A stretch of 64,000 nt of DNA from Vitreoscilla massiliensis (lineage in GTDB: Bacteria > Pseudomonadota > Gammaproteobacteria > Burkholderiales > Neisseriaceae): positions 310,585 to 374,584 of the forward strand of contig NZ_LN898219.1 of assembly GCF_001457815.1 (NCBI RefSeq), given 5' to 3'. Below the pieces are notes generated by a model. The model saw only the letters and a list, made by a program, of their open reading frames with translations, was not told the DNA's origin and made no database searches. A program made the position numbers and the translations under genes. Below, piece after piece: positions 36,974 to 45,352 of the stretch; position 1 is the first letter of the stretch; every line of letters starts with the position of its first letter.

Positions 36974-37504
36974 ATGGCACAAGCACACAATTGGGACGCG
37001 GTATTGCAGCGTTTGGCGCAGTTAGAAGCACACAATGCCATCCGCAATTGCATCAATCGCTACATGGAAATCTGCGATGCCTTGTCGGTGGACACCGACT
37101 TGGACGAATTGATGGCTTTGTTTGATGCTGACAGCGTGTGGGAAGGCATAGGCGCGAAATACGCTGCCTCATTTGGCCGCTATGAGTCCGCCGCCGCCAT
37201 CCGCCGCATGTTCGCCACTTACACGCAGCAAGAATCCCATTTTGTGATGAATGCCCATTTTGTGTCGTCTGAGCAGATTACTGTACAAGGCAGTGAGGCC
37301 AAGGCTACTTGGTTGATGTTGCAAACCTCCAGTTTTCGCGATGGCCGCAGCCATTTGAATGGCGCCAAATTGCACGTGAGCTTTAAGCAACAAGAAGATG
37401 GCACTTGGCGTATCAAACATTTTCAAACCGAAAACCTGTTTAGCCGGCCTGTAAGCCATTGGCACTCCGAAGCCGAACTGCCCGTGCCCAAAACACAACA
37501 ATAA
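36974..37504 (+). CDS. iacI: SnoaL-like protein, IacI
   Basis: 176 residues of the SnoaL_4/NTF2-like fold, visible as an N-terminal helix region (EAHNAIRNCINRYMEICD) followed by strands (ADSVWEGIGAKY, KATWLMLQTSSF). In iac loci this protein lies before iacC; small-subunit or isomerase-like roles are proposed. Ends in an uptake repeat near 37444 (read Arg-Pro-Val). Confidence 0.78.
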   Translation: MAQAHNWDAVLQRLAQLEAHNAIRNCINRYMEICDALSVDTDLDELMALFDADSVWEGIGAKYAASFGRYESAAAIRRMFATYTQQESHFVMNAHFVSSEQITVQGSEAKATWLMLQTSSFRDGRSHLNGAKLHVSFKQQEDGTWRIKHFQTENLFSRPVSHWHSEAELPVPKTQQ

Positions 37505-37530
37505 CGTGAAATAGAATTGAGGACATCCTG

Positions 37531-38808
37531 ATGAATACCATTATTCCGATTGAGCAAGAAGCCCCTGATTACGCTGCATTGGTGCAAAAAGACCGTGTAC
37601 ACACGTCTTTGTACAAAGACGAGCAAATCTTCCAAGCCGAAATGGACCAGATTTACAAAAACACTTGGGTATGGGTGGCGCATGCCAGCGAAATCCCTGA
37701 GGCGGGCAATTACAAAACCATCACCATAGGCACACAGCCGGTGATTGTGGTGCGTGACCGCAAAAAACAAGTGCATGTCTTACTTAACCGCTGTCGCCAC
37801 CGCGCGGCCACCGTGTGTGAACACAAAAAAGGCAAAACCAACAGCTTTGTCTGTCCTTACCATGGCTGGAGTTATGCTTTGGATGGCAGCTTGCGCGGCG
37901 TGCCTTCACCAGAAGGCTATGGCGAGTGTTTGGACAAAGGTGAATTCCCATTGGTCAGCCTGCGTACCGAAGAATACAACGGCATGATTTTTGCCACTTT
38001 TAATGCCGACATCGAGCCTTTGGAAGACTTCTTGGGCGCGGCGAAAAAATGGATAGACTTGTTCATGAAACAAGGCGCTGGTTACCCGATTAAAGTCACC
38101 GGTGAACACCGTTTCCGTTTCCCCGGCAACTGGAAAATCCAATTGGAAAACACCACCGATGCCTACCATTTCCCATTGGTACACAAATCATTCCTAAGCT
38201 CGGTCGATGAAAAAACCGAAGAGCTGTTCAATTTTGAAAACCAACCGGGTTTTGTTGAAGACTTGGGCAATGGCCACAGCGTGATGGTGATGATTCCGGA
38301 ATTGGTGGATTTGGACGAAGAATTGATGGAGCGCCCGATTCAAGAGCGTTTTGAAGATTTGGCCGAGGCCTTGCGCCAAGAAGGGCACGAGGAATTGCAA
38401 GTGCGCCGCATTGTGCGTGCGGTCGGTGGTTCGGGATTTAACCTGAATTTGTTCCCGAACGTGGCTTGCTCTATGGCATTTTTCCGGGTGATGCAGCCGA
38501 TTTCTGTGACCGAAACCGAAATTCACCACTCGGTGATTACCATGGACGGTGGTCCGGCGATAGCCAACCAATACCGTTTGCGTTTGCATGAGCATTTCCA
38601 AGGCCCGTTTGGCTTTGGTACGCCTGATGATGCGGAGGCGTGGGAGCGTGTGCAACACGGTGCCAGCGCTGGCGACAATTTGTGGATCATGCTCAATCGC
38701 GGTTATCCAAATGAAGTTGCCACTGAAGATGGGTTAAAAAGCGATGTGAGCGCCGAAACAGGGATGCGCGCTGCCTATCAACAATGGAAAAAAATGATGA
38801 CTGCTTAA
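37531..38808 (+). CDS. iacC: Rieske ring-hydroxylating dioxygenase, large subunit (IacC)
   Basis: 425 residues. The Rieske cluster ligands are C88, H90, C108 and H111 (CRHR...CPYH). The mononuclear iron site is D210, H213, H218 (DAYHFPLVH). In iac degraders IacC with IacD converts the oxidised indole-acetate intermediate towards catechol. The small subunit follows after 10 bases. Confidence 0.9.
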   Translation: MNTIIPIEQEAPDYAALVQKDRVHTSLYKDEQIFQAEMDQIYKNTWVWVAHASEIPEAGNYKTITIGTQPVIVVRDRKKQVHVLLNRCRHRAATVCEHKKGKTNSFVCPYHGWSYALDGSLRGVPSPEGYGECLDKGEFPLVSLRTEEYNGMIFATFNADIEPLEDFLGAAKKWIDLFMKQGAGYPIKVTGEHRFRFPGNWKIQLENTTDAYHFPLVHKSFLSSVDEKTEELFNFENQPGFVEDLGNGHSVMVMIPELVDLDEELMERPIQERFEDLAEALRQEGHEELQVRRIVRAVGGSGFNLNLFPNVACSMAFFRVMQPISVTETEIHHSVITMDGGPAIANQYRLRLHEHFQGPFGFGTPDDAEAWERVQHGASAGDNLWIMLNRGYPNEVATEDGLKSDVSAETGMRAAYQQWKKMMTA

Positions 38809-38818
38809 GGACAAGACC

Positions 38819-39304
38819 ATGAAAACCAATTTACCTTTATTGAACGAAGTGACGGCATTTTTGTGGGCTGAAGCCGATATGTTAGACCACGGTGAGTACC
38901 AAGATTGGTTGAGCCTGTGGCAAGACGAGGGCGTGTACATCATACCCATAGACCCAAGTTTAACCGACTACGAAAACCACTTGAATTACGCTTACGACAA
39001 CCAAGAAATGCGCCGTTTGCGCGTGGAACGTTTGCAAAATGGCGAAGCGATTTCCACCTCGCCTAAGGCCAATATCGTGCACACCGTGTCACGTATTCGC
39101 ATCTTGCAAGAAGACGGTGAGGTGGTGGTGGTGCGCGCGGCGATGAATTTGCGCGAGTTTCGCAAAGAGCATTTGCGCCATTACACCGCTGACTTGATTT
39201 TCCATTTAGTGAAAGACGCCGATACCGGCTTCAAAATCCAACGCAAAGTGGTGAATTTGATCAATTCTACCGACAACTTGGCTGGCATCAGCTACATCAT
39301 TTAG
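38819..39304 (+). CDS. iacD: Ring-hydroxylating dioxygenase, small subunit (IacD)
   Basis: 161 residues, NTF2-like small subunit of Rieske dioxygenases (FLWAEADMLDHGEYQDWLSLW at the N-terminus, NLREFRKEHLRHYTAD in the core). It stabilises the trimer of the large subunit and has no catalytic residues. Lies 10 bases after iacC and 9 before iacE. Confidence 0.9.
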   Translation: MKTNLPLLNEVTAFLWAEADMLDHGEYQDWLSLWQDEGVYIIPIDPSLTDYENHLNYAYDNQEMRRLRVERLQNGEAISTSPKANIVHTVSRIRILQEDGEVVVVRAAMNLREFRKEHLRHYTADLIFHLVKDADTGFKIQRKVVNLINSTDNLAGISYII

Positions 39305-39313
39305 GAGACGGCC

Positions 39314-40051
39314 ATGAAACAAGTGGTATTGGTTACCGGTAGCGCATCGGGTTTGGGCAATGTCATTGCCGAGCATTTTGCCAAATTGGGTCAGCAAGTG
39401 ATTTTGTCGGCTTCGACCTTGGCCAAGGCCGAAGCGGCCATCGCCAAGAGTCCGAATGGCCACAATATGGTGCCATTGAAACTGGACATTGCGGTGGAAG
39501 CCGATTTTCACAATGCGGTAGCCAGTATAGAGCAGCAATTTGGCCGACTGGATGTGTTGATTAACAATGCCACCGTGACCAAAGCCACGCCAGTATTGGA
39601 AATCACCGCGGCTGATTTCGATTGGGTTACCCAAGTAAATCAGCGCGGTACCTTCCAAGCCTGCCAAATTTTGGGCAAATACATGGCCAGCAAGGGTACA
39701 GGCCGCATCGTCAATATGGCGTCTTTGGCAGGCCAAAATGGCGGCACCGCTACCGGTGCGCATTACGCCGCGACCAAAGGTGCGATTGTGACCTTGACCA
39801 AGATTTTTGCGCGCGAGTTTGCCGCCAAAGGCGTGACTGTGAATGCCATTGCCCCAGGACCGATGGAGTCTCCCATTGTGCACAGCGTGGTATCGGATGA
39901 AAAAATGGATCAGTTTATCCAAAACATCCCGGTGAAAGCCTTGGGCAGCATGGAATTCATCGCTGAGACCTGTGCCTTGTTGGCCAGTGGCAGTGCCGGT
40001 TTTGTCACCGGTGCCACTTGGGACATCAATGGCGGCATCTACATGCGCTAA
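39314..40051 (+). CDS. iacE: Short-chain dehydrogenase, IacE-like
   Basis: 245 residues. Cofactor loop TGSASGLG (8-15), NNA near 85 and the catalytic Ser137, Tyr151, Lys155. In the iac pathway IacE oxidises the hydroxylated indole-acetate intermediate (to a dioxindole-type acid). A near-match to the uptake repeat lies at 39698. Confidence 0.88.
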   Translation: MKQVVLVTGSASGLGNVIAEHFAKLGQQVILSASTLAKAEAAIAKSPNGHNMVPLKLDIAVEADFHNAVASIEQQFGRLDVLINNATVTKATPVLEITAADFDWVTQVNQRGTFQACQILGKYMASKGTGRIVNMASLAGQNGGTATGAHYAATKGAIVTLTKIFAREFAAKGVTVNAIAPGPMESPIVHSVVSDEKMDQFIQNIPVKALGSMEFIAETCALLASGSAGFVTGATWDINGGIYMR

Positions 40052-40087
40052 GCAATCACAAAAACAACAACAATAGAGGAGAAACAC

Positions 40088-41041
40088 ATGTCAACGCTTT
40101 ACGAGGTGGTGGTGAAAAAACGCCATGTACAAGGACAAAATGTGGCGGTATTGGAATTTGAATCGGCCAATGCCCAAATTTTGCCAAAAATTGAAGCCGG
40201 CTCACACATAGACGTGCACTTACCCAATGGCATGGTCAGACAGTATTCCATCTGCCAAGACCCGCGCCATGAAGGGGTATTTCGCTTGGGCATTTTGAAA
40301 GATCCTGAGTCGCGCGGTGGTTCAGAATCGGCATTCAATGATTTACAGGACGGCATGCACATACAAGTGAGCGAGCCTAAGAATTTGTTCCCGTTGGTGC
40401 CAGCGGCGCACAGTGTCTTGATTGGTGGCGGCATCGGCATCACGCCGTTGATTACCATGGCCTACCAATTGCTCGCCGATGGTGCGTCGTTTGAGCTGCA
40501 TTATTGTGGTTCCAGCCCTGAGCGCGCCGCCTTTGTCGAAGAATTGGCGCAAGGCGAATTGGCGCCTTTTACGGTGTTCCATTTTAAATCGCAAGGTGCC
40601 AGTCACCGCGAGTTTTTCGAGTCGGCAGTCAAAGACTTGAATCCGGCCAGCCATTTTTACACTTGTGGTCCGGTTGGTTTCATGGATTGGGTGATTAACT
40701 TGGCTCACAGCCAAAACTTCCCAGATGCGCAAATTCACAAAGAGTATTTCAATGTGGAGGTGGAAACATCGGGCAATGAGTTTGAGGTGGTGGCAGAGCG
40801 CAGCGGCAAAACGATTAAAGTGGCGGCCGAAGAAACCATCTTGCAAGCGTTGGCACGCGAGGGCATCAATATTGAAATGTCGTGTGAACAAGGTGTGTGT
40901 GGTACGTGCATGTGCGATGTGATTGAAGGCGAGCCTGATCACCGCGATGTGTATTTTACCGATGAAGAAAAAGCCAGCAATGAGCAGATATTGGTGTGTT
41001 GTTCGCGTGCCAAATCCGCCCGTTTGGTCTTAGACATTTGA
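40088..41041 (+). CDS. iacF: Ferredoxin reductase of the dioxygenase, IacF-like
   Basis: 317 residues. A class IA (phthalate dioxygenase reductase type) protein: N-terminal flavin-binding barrel (about 1-105; RQYSICQD), NAD domain (about 108-225; YTCGPVGFMDWV), and C-terminal plant-type [2Fe-2S] domain with Cys266, 271, 274 and 304 or 305 (CEQGVCGTC...VCC). It passes electrons from NAD(P)H to IacC. Good GGAG ribosome site. Confidence 0.9.
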   Translation: MSTLYEVVVKKRHVQGQNVAVLEFESANAQILPKIEAGSHIDVHLPNGMVRQYSICQDPRHEGVFRLGILKDPESRGGSESAFNDLQDGMHIQVSEPKNLFPLVPAAHSVLIGGGIGITPLITMAYQLLADGASFELHYCGSSPERAAFVEELAQGELAPFTVFHFKSQGASHREFFESAVKDLNPASHFYTCGPVGFMDWVINLAHSQNFPDAQIHKEYFNVEVETSGNEFEVVAERSGKTIKVAAEETILQALAREGINIEMSCEQGVCGTCMCDVIEGEPDHRDVYFTDEEKASNEQILVCCSRAKSARLVLDI

Positions 41042-41058
41042 TTTTGGAGGACGGTGAG

Positions 41059-41556
41059 ATGGTTAACGTTTCAGAATTTCGCAATGGTATGTGTTTGCTC
41101 ACTGGTGCGGTGAATGTCATTACCACATCGGGCGACACCGGTCGCTTTGGCTTTACGGCATCTGCTGTGTGCAGCGTGACAGACAGTCCACCCACCTTAT
41201 TGGTGTGCATGAACCGCTCGTCCAGCTCACATTGCCATTTCAAAGACAACGGTATTTTGTCGGTGAATGTGTTGGGTGGTCATCACCAAGATGTGTCCCA
41301 AGCGTTTTCATCCAAAATCAGCATGGAAGAGCGCTTTACCCATGGGGATTGGAGCACTTTGGTCACAGGCGCACCGGTCTTGTCGGATGCCTTGGTCAGC
41401 TTCGATTGCCGCGTGCAACACATGCACGACATCGGCACCCACAGCATCTTCTTCTGCGAAGTTGAGGCCATCAGAATGGATGAGGATGCCGACCGCCATG
41501 GCCTGATTTACTTCAACCGCGATTACCACCAAGTGGGCAAATTAATTCATAAGTAA
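41059..41556 (+). CDS. iacG: Flavin reductase, IacG-like
   Basis: 165 residues. ATG 41059 follows GGAGG at 41046-41050; longer starts overlap iacF. Flavin reductase domain typical of two-component monooxygenases (NVITTSGDTGRFGFTASAVCSV, NRSSSSHCHF). Supplies reduced flavin to IacA. Last gene of the iac operon, followed by a hairpin. Confidence 0.88.
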   Translation: MVNVSEFRNGMCLLTGAVNVITTSGDTGRFGFTASAVCSVTDSPPTLLVCMNRSSSSHCHFKDNGILSVNVLGGHHQDVSQAFSSKISMEERFTHGDWSTLVTGAPVLSDALVSFDCRVQHMHDIGTHSIFFCEVEAIRMDEDADRHGLIYFNRDYHQVGKLIHK

Positions 41557-41576
41557 TGCCATGCAGCCAAACAAAT

Positions 41577-41608
41577 AACGGGTATCTGTATACAAACAGA
41601 TACCCGTT
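41577..41608. terminator. Hairpin after iacG
   Basis: AACGGGTATCTGT (41577-41589), loop ATACAA, ACAGATACCCGTT (41596-41608): a perfect 13-bp stem of non-repeat sequence, then a weak T-rich stretch. It ends the iac operon. Two single uptake repeats (41615, 41686) follow before xpt. Confidence 0.75.
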
Positions 41609-41702
41609 GTCATGTTTACAGGCCGCATGTTTGCCTAAGCCGCGTGTGGCTTAGCATGCTGATGAACGCTGTCCAAGCTGCAAACTTACAGGCCGCTTTT
41701 AC

Positions 41703-42272
41703 TTAACGAAAGCGAATGTGGTCGGTGTCCATGCTGTCGATGATGGCCAAGGATTCCACGCGCACACCGTTGTCGCGCAATTCTTTGCCGCCGTGTTGGA
41801 AGCCTTTTTCGATGACGATGCCCACGCCTACGGCAGTGGCTTCGGCTTGTGCCACCACGCTTAACAAGCCACGCACCGCTTCGCCATTGGCCAAGAAGTC
41901 GTCGATGATGATGACTTGGTCACCGGCCTGTAAAAAGTCGCGCGATACCGAGATTTCGCTGGTGACGTTTTTGGTGAACGAATGCACGGTGGCTGAGAGC
42001 AAATTGCCAGACAAAGTCAACGATTTGCGTTTGCGTGCAAAAATCACTGGCAAGCCCAATACCAAGCCCAACATGGTTGCAGGGGCGATGCCTGACGATT
42101 CTAAGGTCAGAATTTTGGTGGCTTGCACGTCTTTGAAGCGCTCGGCGAATTCTTCACCCACGGCCTTCATCAAGGCCGCATCGATTTGGTGGTTGAGGAA
42201 GGCGTCCACTTTCAACACGGTTGGGGATAATACGTTACCGAAATCACGGATTTTGTCTTGTAATAATTGCAT
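41703..42272 (-). CDS. xpt: Xanthine phosphoribosyltransferase
   Basis: 189 residues from ATG 42272 (MQLLQDKIRDFG). PRPP-binding loop VIIIDDFLANGEA near residue 123 and the base-recognition region (LESSGIAPATML near 58) match bacterial Xpt, which salvages xanthine to XMP. Uptake repeat near 41925. No xanthine riboswitch can be seen in the short upstream gap. Confidence 0.93.
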   Translation of the reverse strand: MQLLQDKIRDFGNVLSPTVLKVDAFLNHQIDAALMKAVGEEFAERFKDVQATKILTLESSGIAPATMLGLVLGLPVIFARKRKSLTLSGNLLSATVHSFTKNVTSEISVSRDFLQAGDQVIIIDDFLANGEAVRGLLSVVAQAEATAVGVGIVIEKGFQHGGKELRDNGVRVESLAIIDSMDTDHIRFR

Positions 42273-42363
42273 AATGCTTATCGTTTCAGGACGCTGGCGC
42301 AGACGCATCGGTCTGTGGGCAGCGCAGTTAATCAAACAGGTTGGTTTTTAAATCGCATAAATC

Positions 42364-42392
42364 AAACACGCGCCCAGAGTGGGCGCGTGTTT
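42364..42392. terminator. Terminator after gltX
   Basis: AAACACGCGCCC (42364-42375), loop AGAGT, GGGCGCGTGTTT (42381-42392), a 12-bp GC-rich stem. It lies 12 bases past the gltX stop on the minus strand and is not made of uptake repeats. Confidence 0.8.
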
Positions 42393-42404
42393 TCAAGGGT
42401 GTTT

Positions 42405-43796
42405 CTAAATTTCGCTCAGGCGTTTCAACACCTCGGTTCGACCAAGCAAGGCCAGCACCGCGTCTATAGACGGCGTTTTGCTGGTGCCGCACACAGCGAG
42501 GCGCAGCGGCATACCAAGTTTGCCCATTTTGATGCCCTCGGCTTCGCAGAAAGGCTTGAACAAATCATGGATGGCTTCGGCCGTCCAATCGGTTAAGCCT
42601 TGTAATTGGCTGGCAAAGCGGCGCATGCGCGCAGGCGCTTCTTCGTCCCAATGCTTTTTCACTTCTTCTTCCGTTGGCGTTGATTTGCGGTAGAAATACA
42701 CACACTCATCGGCCAAGGCATTCAATTCCTGCGCACGGTCTTTGACCAAAGCCAATACTTCGGCCAAGGCTGGGGCAGCGGTGTTTTCTATGTCGCGCAC
42801 TTGCAAACGCGGTTGCACCAAGGCCACCAATTCTTCATCGCTTTTGGCTTTGATGTGTTGGGCATTCAACCACAACAGTTTTTCTTGGTCGAAACGGCTG
42901 GCAGAAGGGCTGACGTCTTTCAAATCAAACCATTCGACAAATTCGTCCATGTTGAAGAATTCGTCATCGCCGTGGGCCCAGCCCAAACGCGCCAAATAAT
43001 TCAACAAAGCCTCAGGCAAGATGCCTTGGCGGTCGTAATCGACCACGCTGACTGCGTCGCGGCGTTTGGACATTTTTTGACCGTTGGCATTCAAAATCAT
43101 CGGCAAATGGCCGTACACCGGCATGCTGTCGGTCAAGGCTTTTAAAATATTGATTTGTTTGGGGGTGTTGTTGACATGGTCGTCACCACGGATGATGTGG
43201 GTGATGTTCATGTCAAAATCGTCGACCACCACGCAGAAATTGTAAGTCGGCGTGCCGTCGGCGCGGGCAATGATCAAGTCATCAAATTCTTTATTGTTGA
43301 ATTCGATGCGGCCTTTAACCGCGTCGTCCCAAGCGGTCACACCGTCTTGTGGCATTTTGAAACGCACCACTGGTGGCACACCCTCAGGAATGGCTGGCAA
43401 GGTTTTGCCGGCTTCAGGACGCCATTTGCCATCGTACATAAAGTGTTGCTTGTTGGCTTCGGCGGCGGCGCGTTGCGCATCCAATTCTTCTTTGGTGGTA
43501 TAGCAATAGTAAGCGCTGCCATCGGCCAACATTTTGGCGATGACTTCTTTGTAGCGATCAAAGCGTTTGGTTTGGTAGAACGGGCCTTCATCGTAGCCCA
43601 TGTTCACCCAATGCATGCCATCCAAAATTGCCTGTACTGATGCGGCGGTTGAGCGCTCCAAATCGGTGTCTTCGATGCGCAAGACAAATTGACCCTTGTG
43701 TTTTTTGGCAAAAGCCCAAGAAAACAAAGCTGTACGCACACCACCGATGTGTAAATAGCCGGTGGGGCTAGGCGCAAAACGGGTACGGATGGACAT
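42405..43796 (-). CDS. gltX: Glutamyl-tRNA synthetase
   Basis: 463 residues from ATG 43796 (MSIRTRFAPSPTG); an in-frame TTG upstream is unlikely. Class I signature GYLHIGG (HIGH variant) near residue 14 and KMSKR near 240 are present. Charges tRNA-Glu. Ends in a strong hairpin. Confidence 0.97.
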   Translation of the reverse strand: MSIRTRFAPSPTGYLHIGGVRTALFSWAFAKKHKGQFVLRIEDTDLERSTAASVQAILDGMHWVNMGYDEGPFYQTKRFDRYKEVIAKMLADGSAYYCYTTKEELDAQRAAAEANKQHFMYDGKWRPEAGKTLPAIPEGVPPVVRFKMPQDGVTAWDDAVKGRIEFNNKEFDDLIIARADGTPTYNFCVVVDDFDMNITHIIRGDDHVNNTPKQINILKALTDSMPVYGHLPMILNANGQKMSKRRDAVSVVDYDRQGILPEALLNYLARLGWAHGDDEFFNMDEFVEWFDLKDVSPSASRFDQEKLLWLNAQHIKAKSDEELVALVQPRLQVRDIENTAAPALAEVLALVKDRAQELNALADECVYFYRKSTPTEEEVKKHWDEEAPARMRRFASQLQGLTDWTAEAIHDLFKPFCEAEGIKMGKLGMPLRLAVCGTSKTPSIDAVLALLGRTEVLKRLSEI

Positions 43797-43847
43797 GAAT
43801 GCTTCTTTCAAATTTCAAATAAACGCGTATTGTACTGCACAGCCGCT

Positions 43848-44435
43848 TCAAGCCTCAAGAGATGCGGCACGTTTGGCGAGCTTACTTAACGATAAATAAC
43901 CTACTTGCCACACATCATCGTTTGCAGAGTCGTCGTTGGCACTGATGTGTAACTGCCAACCCGAGTCTGCGAGCAAGTCGTCGACGATGTGCACATCGTC
44001 TATGTCCACGCTCATTTTGTCGTCTATGTGCGATTCCGCGCCAGCATAGCCACGGTGTTGGTAAAACTCACTTTGCTTGATGGTGGCAATCGCTTCTTTT
44101 TGTGTGGCTGCGACGATGAGGGCTTTGTGGTGGTATTCCTCCATATCGCCTTCGACATAGCCGCCCAAATTGAAGAAAAACAGTTTCAGGTCGCTTGCAG
44201 ATTCAGTATTGGTGTTTGCTGTGGTTTGTACCAAGTCGATGCGGTAAGCGCCGACGGTATTCACTTCGCGATAAGCATCCACATGCACCGACGAACCTGC
44301 AGGCCATACGGCCTGTAAACTCGGTATCAAATCGCTGATGTCGCGGGCAGCGGCAAACATCACATCGTGTTGTTCAATCAAACGACCGAGCACGGTCGCG
44401 CCCATGGTAATGCAATACAATTTGGCGGTGTTCAT
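43848..44435 (-). CDS. DUF1543-type protein
   Basis: 195 residues. The start KLYCITMGATVLGRLIEQHDVMF and middle LKLFFFNLGGYVEGDMEEYHHK are two copies of the DUF1543 pattern (hydrophobic strand, Gly-rich turn, acidic-His segment). The family is found in gamma- and betaproteobacteria and has no known function. Monocistronic; contains an uptake repeat near 44309. Confidence 0.75.
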   Translation of the reverse strand: MNTAKLYCITMGATVLGRLIEQHDVMFAAARDISDLIPSLQAVWPAGSSVHVDAYREVNTVGAYRIDLVQTTANTNTESASDLKLFFFNLGGYVEGDMEEYHHKALIVAATQKEAIATIKQSEFYQHRGYAGAESHIDDKMSVDIDDVHIVDDLLADSGWQLHISANDDSANDDVWQVGYLSLSKLAKRAASLEA

Positions 44436-44469
44436 GTGTGGCGGTTTCCAAAACAGGTGTAGGAACTGG

Positions 44470-44510
44470 GTTTACAGGCCGCATCAAAATTGATAAAGCG
44501 GCCTGTAAAC
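44470..44510. terminator. Long-loop uptake-repeat hairpin
   Basis: GTTTACAGGCCGC (44470-44482) and GCGGCCTGTAAAC (44498-44510) enclose 15 bases that themselves contain a small repeat (ATCA...TGAT). Sits after fpr in its direction of transcription (fpr stop at 44554). Confidence 0.7.
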
Positions 44511-44553
44511 TCGGATGGTGTGGTGTGATGCTGGATTTAAGACACTAGGTGGC

Positions 44554-45348
44554 TTAAAAGCCGTTTTCCATAATGATTTGACCCGGAATGCGGTTGCGGT
44601 GCATGGCAAAACCCAATTCCAATAAAGTTTGGAAGGTGTCGTGCACCATGGCCGGATTGCCACAAATCAAAAAGCGCGTGTGCTCGGGTGTGAATTCTGT
44701 GCCCAAAGCCTGCGCCAAGCTGCCGTCTTTTAACAAGACAGGAATACGGGCGTTGAGGGCGCCATCTACCGCCTCACGGGTGACCACGGCTTGGAACGTC
44801 AACTTGCCTTGGTAGTCTTCTACCAATGGGTGTTCGGCCAAATCGTGCACGCGTTGGTTGAAAATCAATTCGTTGGCATGGGAAACCGAATGCACCAAGG
44901 CAATGCGTTCAAAGCGTTGGTAGACATCGGCTTGTTGCAATTGCGATAAAAATGGCGCAATGCCTGAGCCCGTGCACAACATCACCAAATCGCGGCCATC
45001 GGCAAAGCGCTCAGGCAGCAAAAAGCCGGTGGCGGTTTTGTCGAGCAAGATGGAATCTTGCTGTTGCAATTGCGCGAATTTGGCTGAAATTGGGCCATCT
45101 TCGATTAACACCACGAAATATTCCAAGGTGTCGTCGTATTCGGCCGAAACTATGGAATAAGCGCGCCAAATAAAGCCTTCGCCATCGCGAAAGCCCAAAC
45201 GCGAGAATTGGCCAGCGCTGAAGCGGTAGCCTTCGGGACGGGTAATGGCAAACGTCATCAATTTGTCGGTATGGCGTTTGACCCACAATACGGTTTCTTC
45301 AGTGTATTTTTCTGCTACAGGAGCATTCATAACGGTCTCGGTATTCAT
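44554..45348 (-). CDS. fpr: Ferredoxin/flavodoxin-NADP reductase
   Basis: 264 residues. FAD-binding motif RAYSIVSAE near residue 63, NADP-binding LCTGSGIAPFLSQL near 122 and the C-terminal CGNPAMV and ENGF tail. Moves electrons between NADPH and ferredoxin. Start may be 45330 (second ATG). Four bases after the ndh stop, so co-transcribed with it. Confidence 0.92.
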   Translation of the reverse strand: MNTETVMNAPVAEKYTEETVLWVKRHTDKLMTFAITRPEGYRFSAGQFSRLGFRDGEGFIWRAYSIVSAEYDDTLEYFVVLIEDGPISAKFAQLQQQDSILLDKTATGFLLPERFADGRDLVMLCTGSGIAPFLSQLQQADVYQRFERIALVHSVSHANELIFNQRVHDLAEHPLVEDYQGKLTFQAVVTREAVDGALNARIPVLLKDGSLAQALGTEFTPEHTRFLICGNPAMVHDTFQTLLELGFAMHRNRIPGQIIMENGF

Positions 45349-45352
45349 TTCA

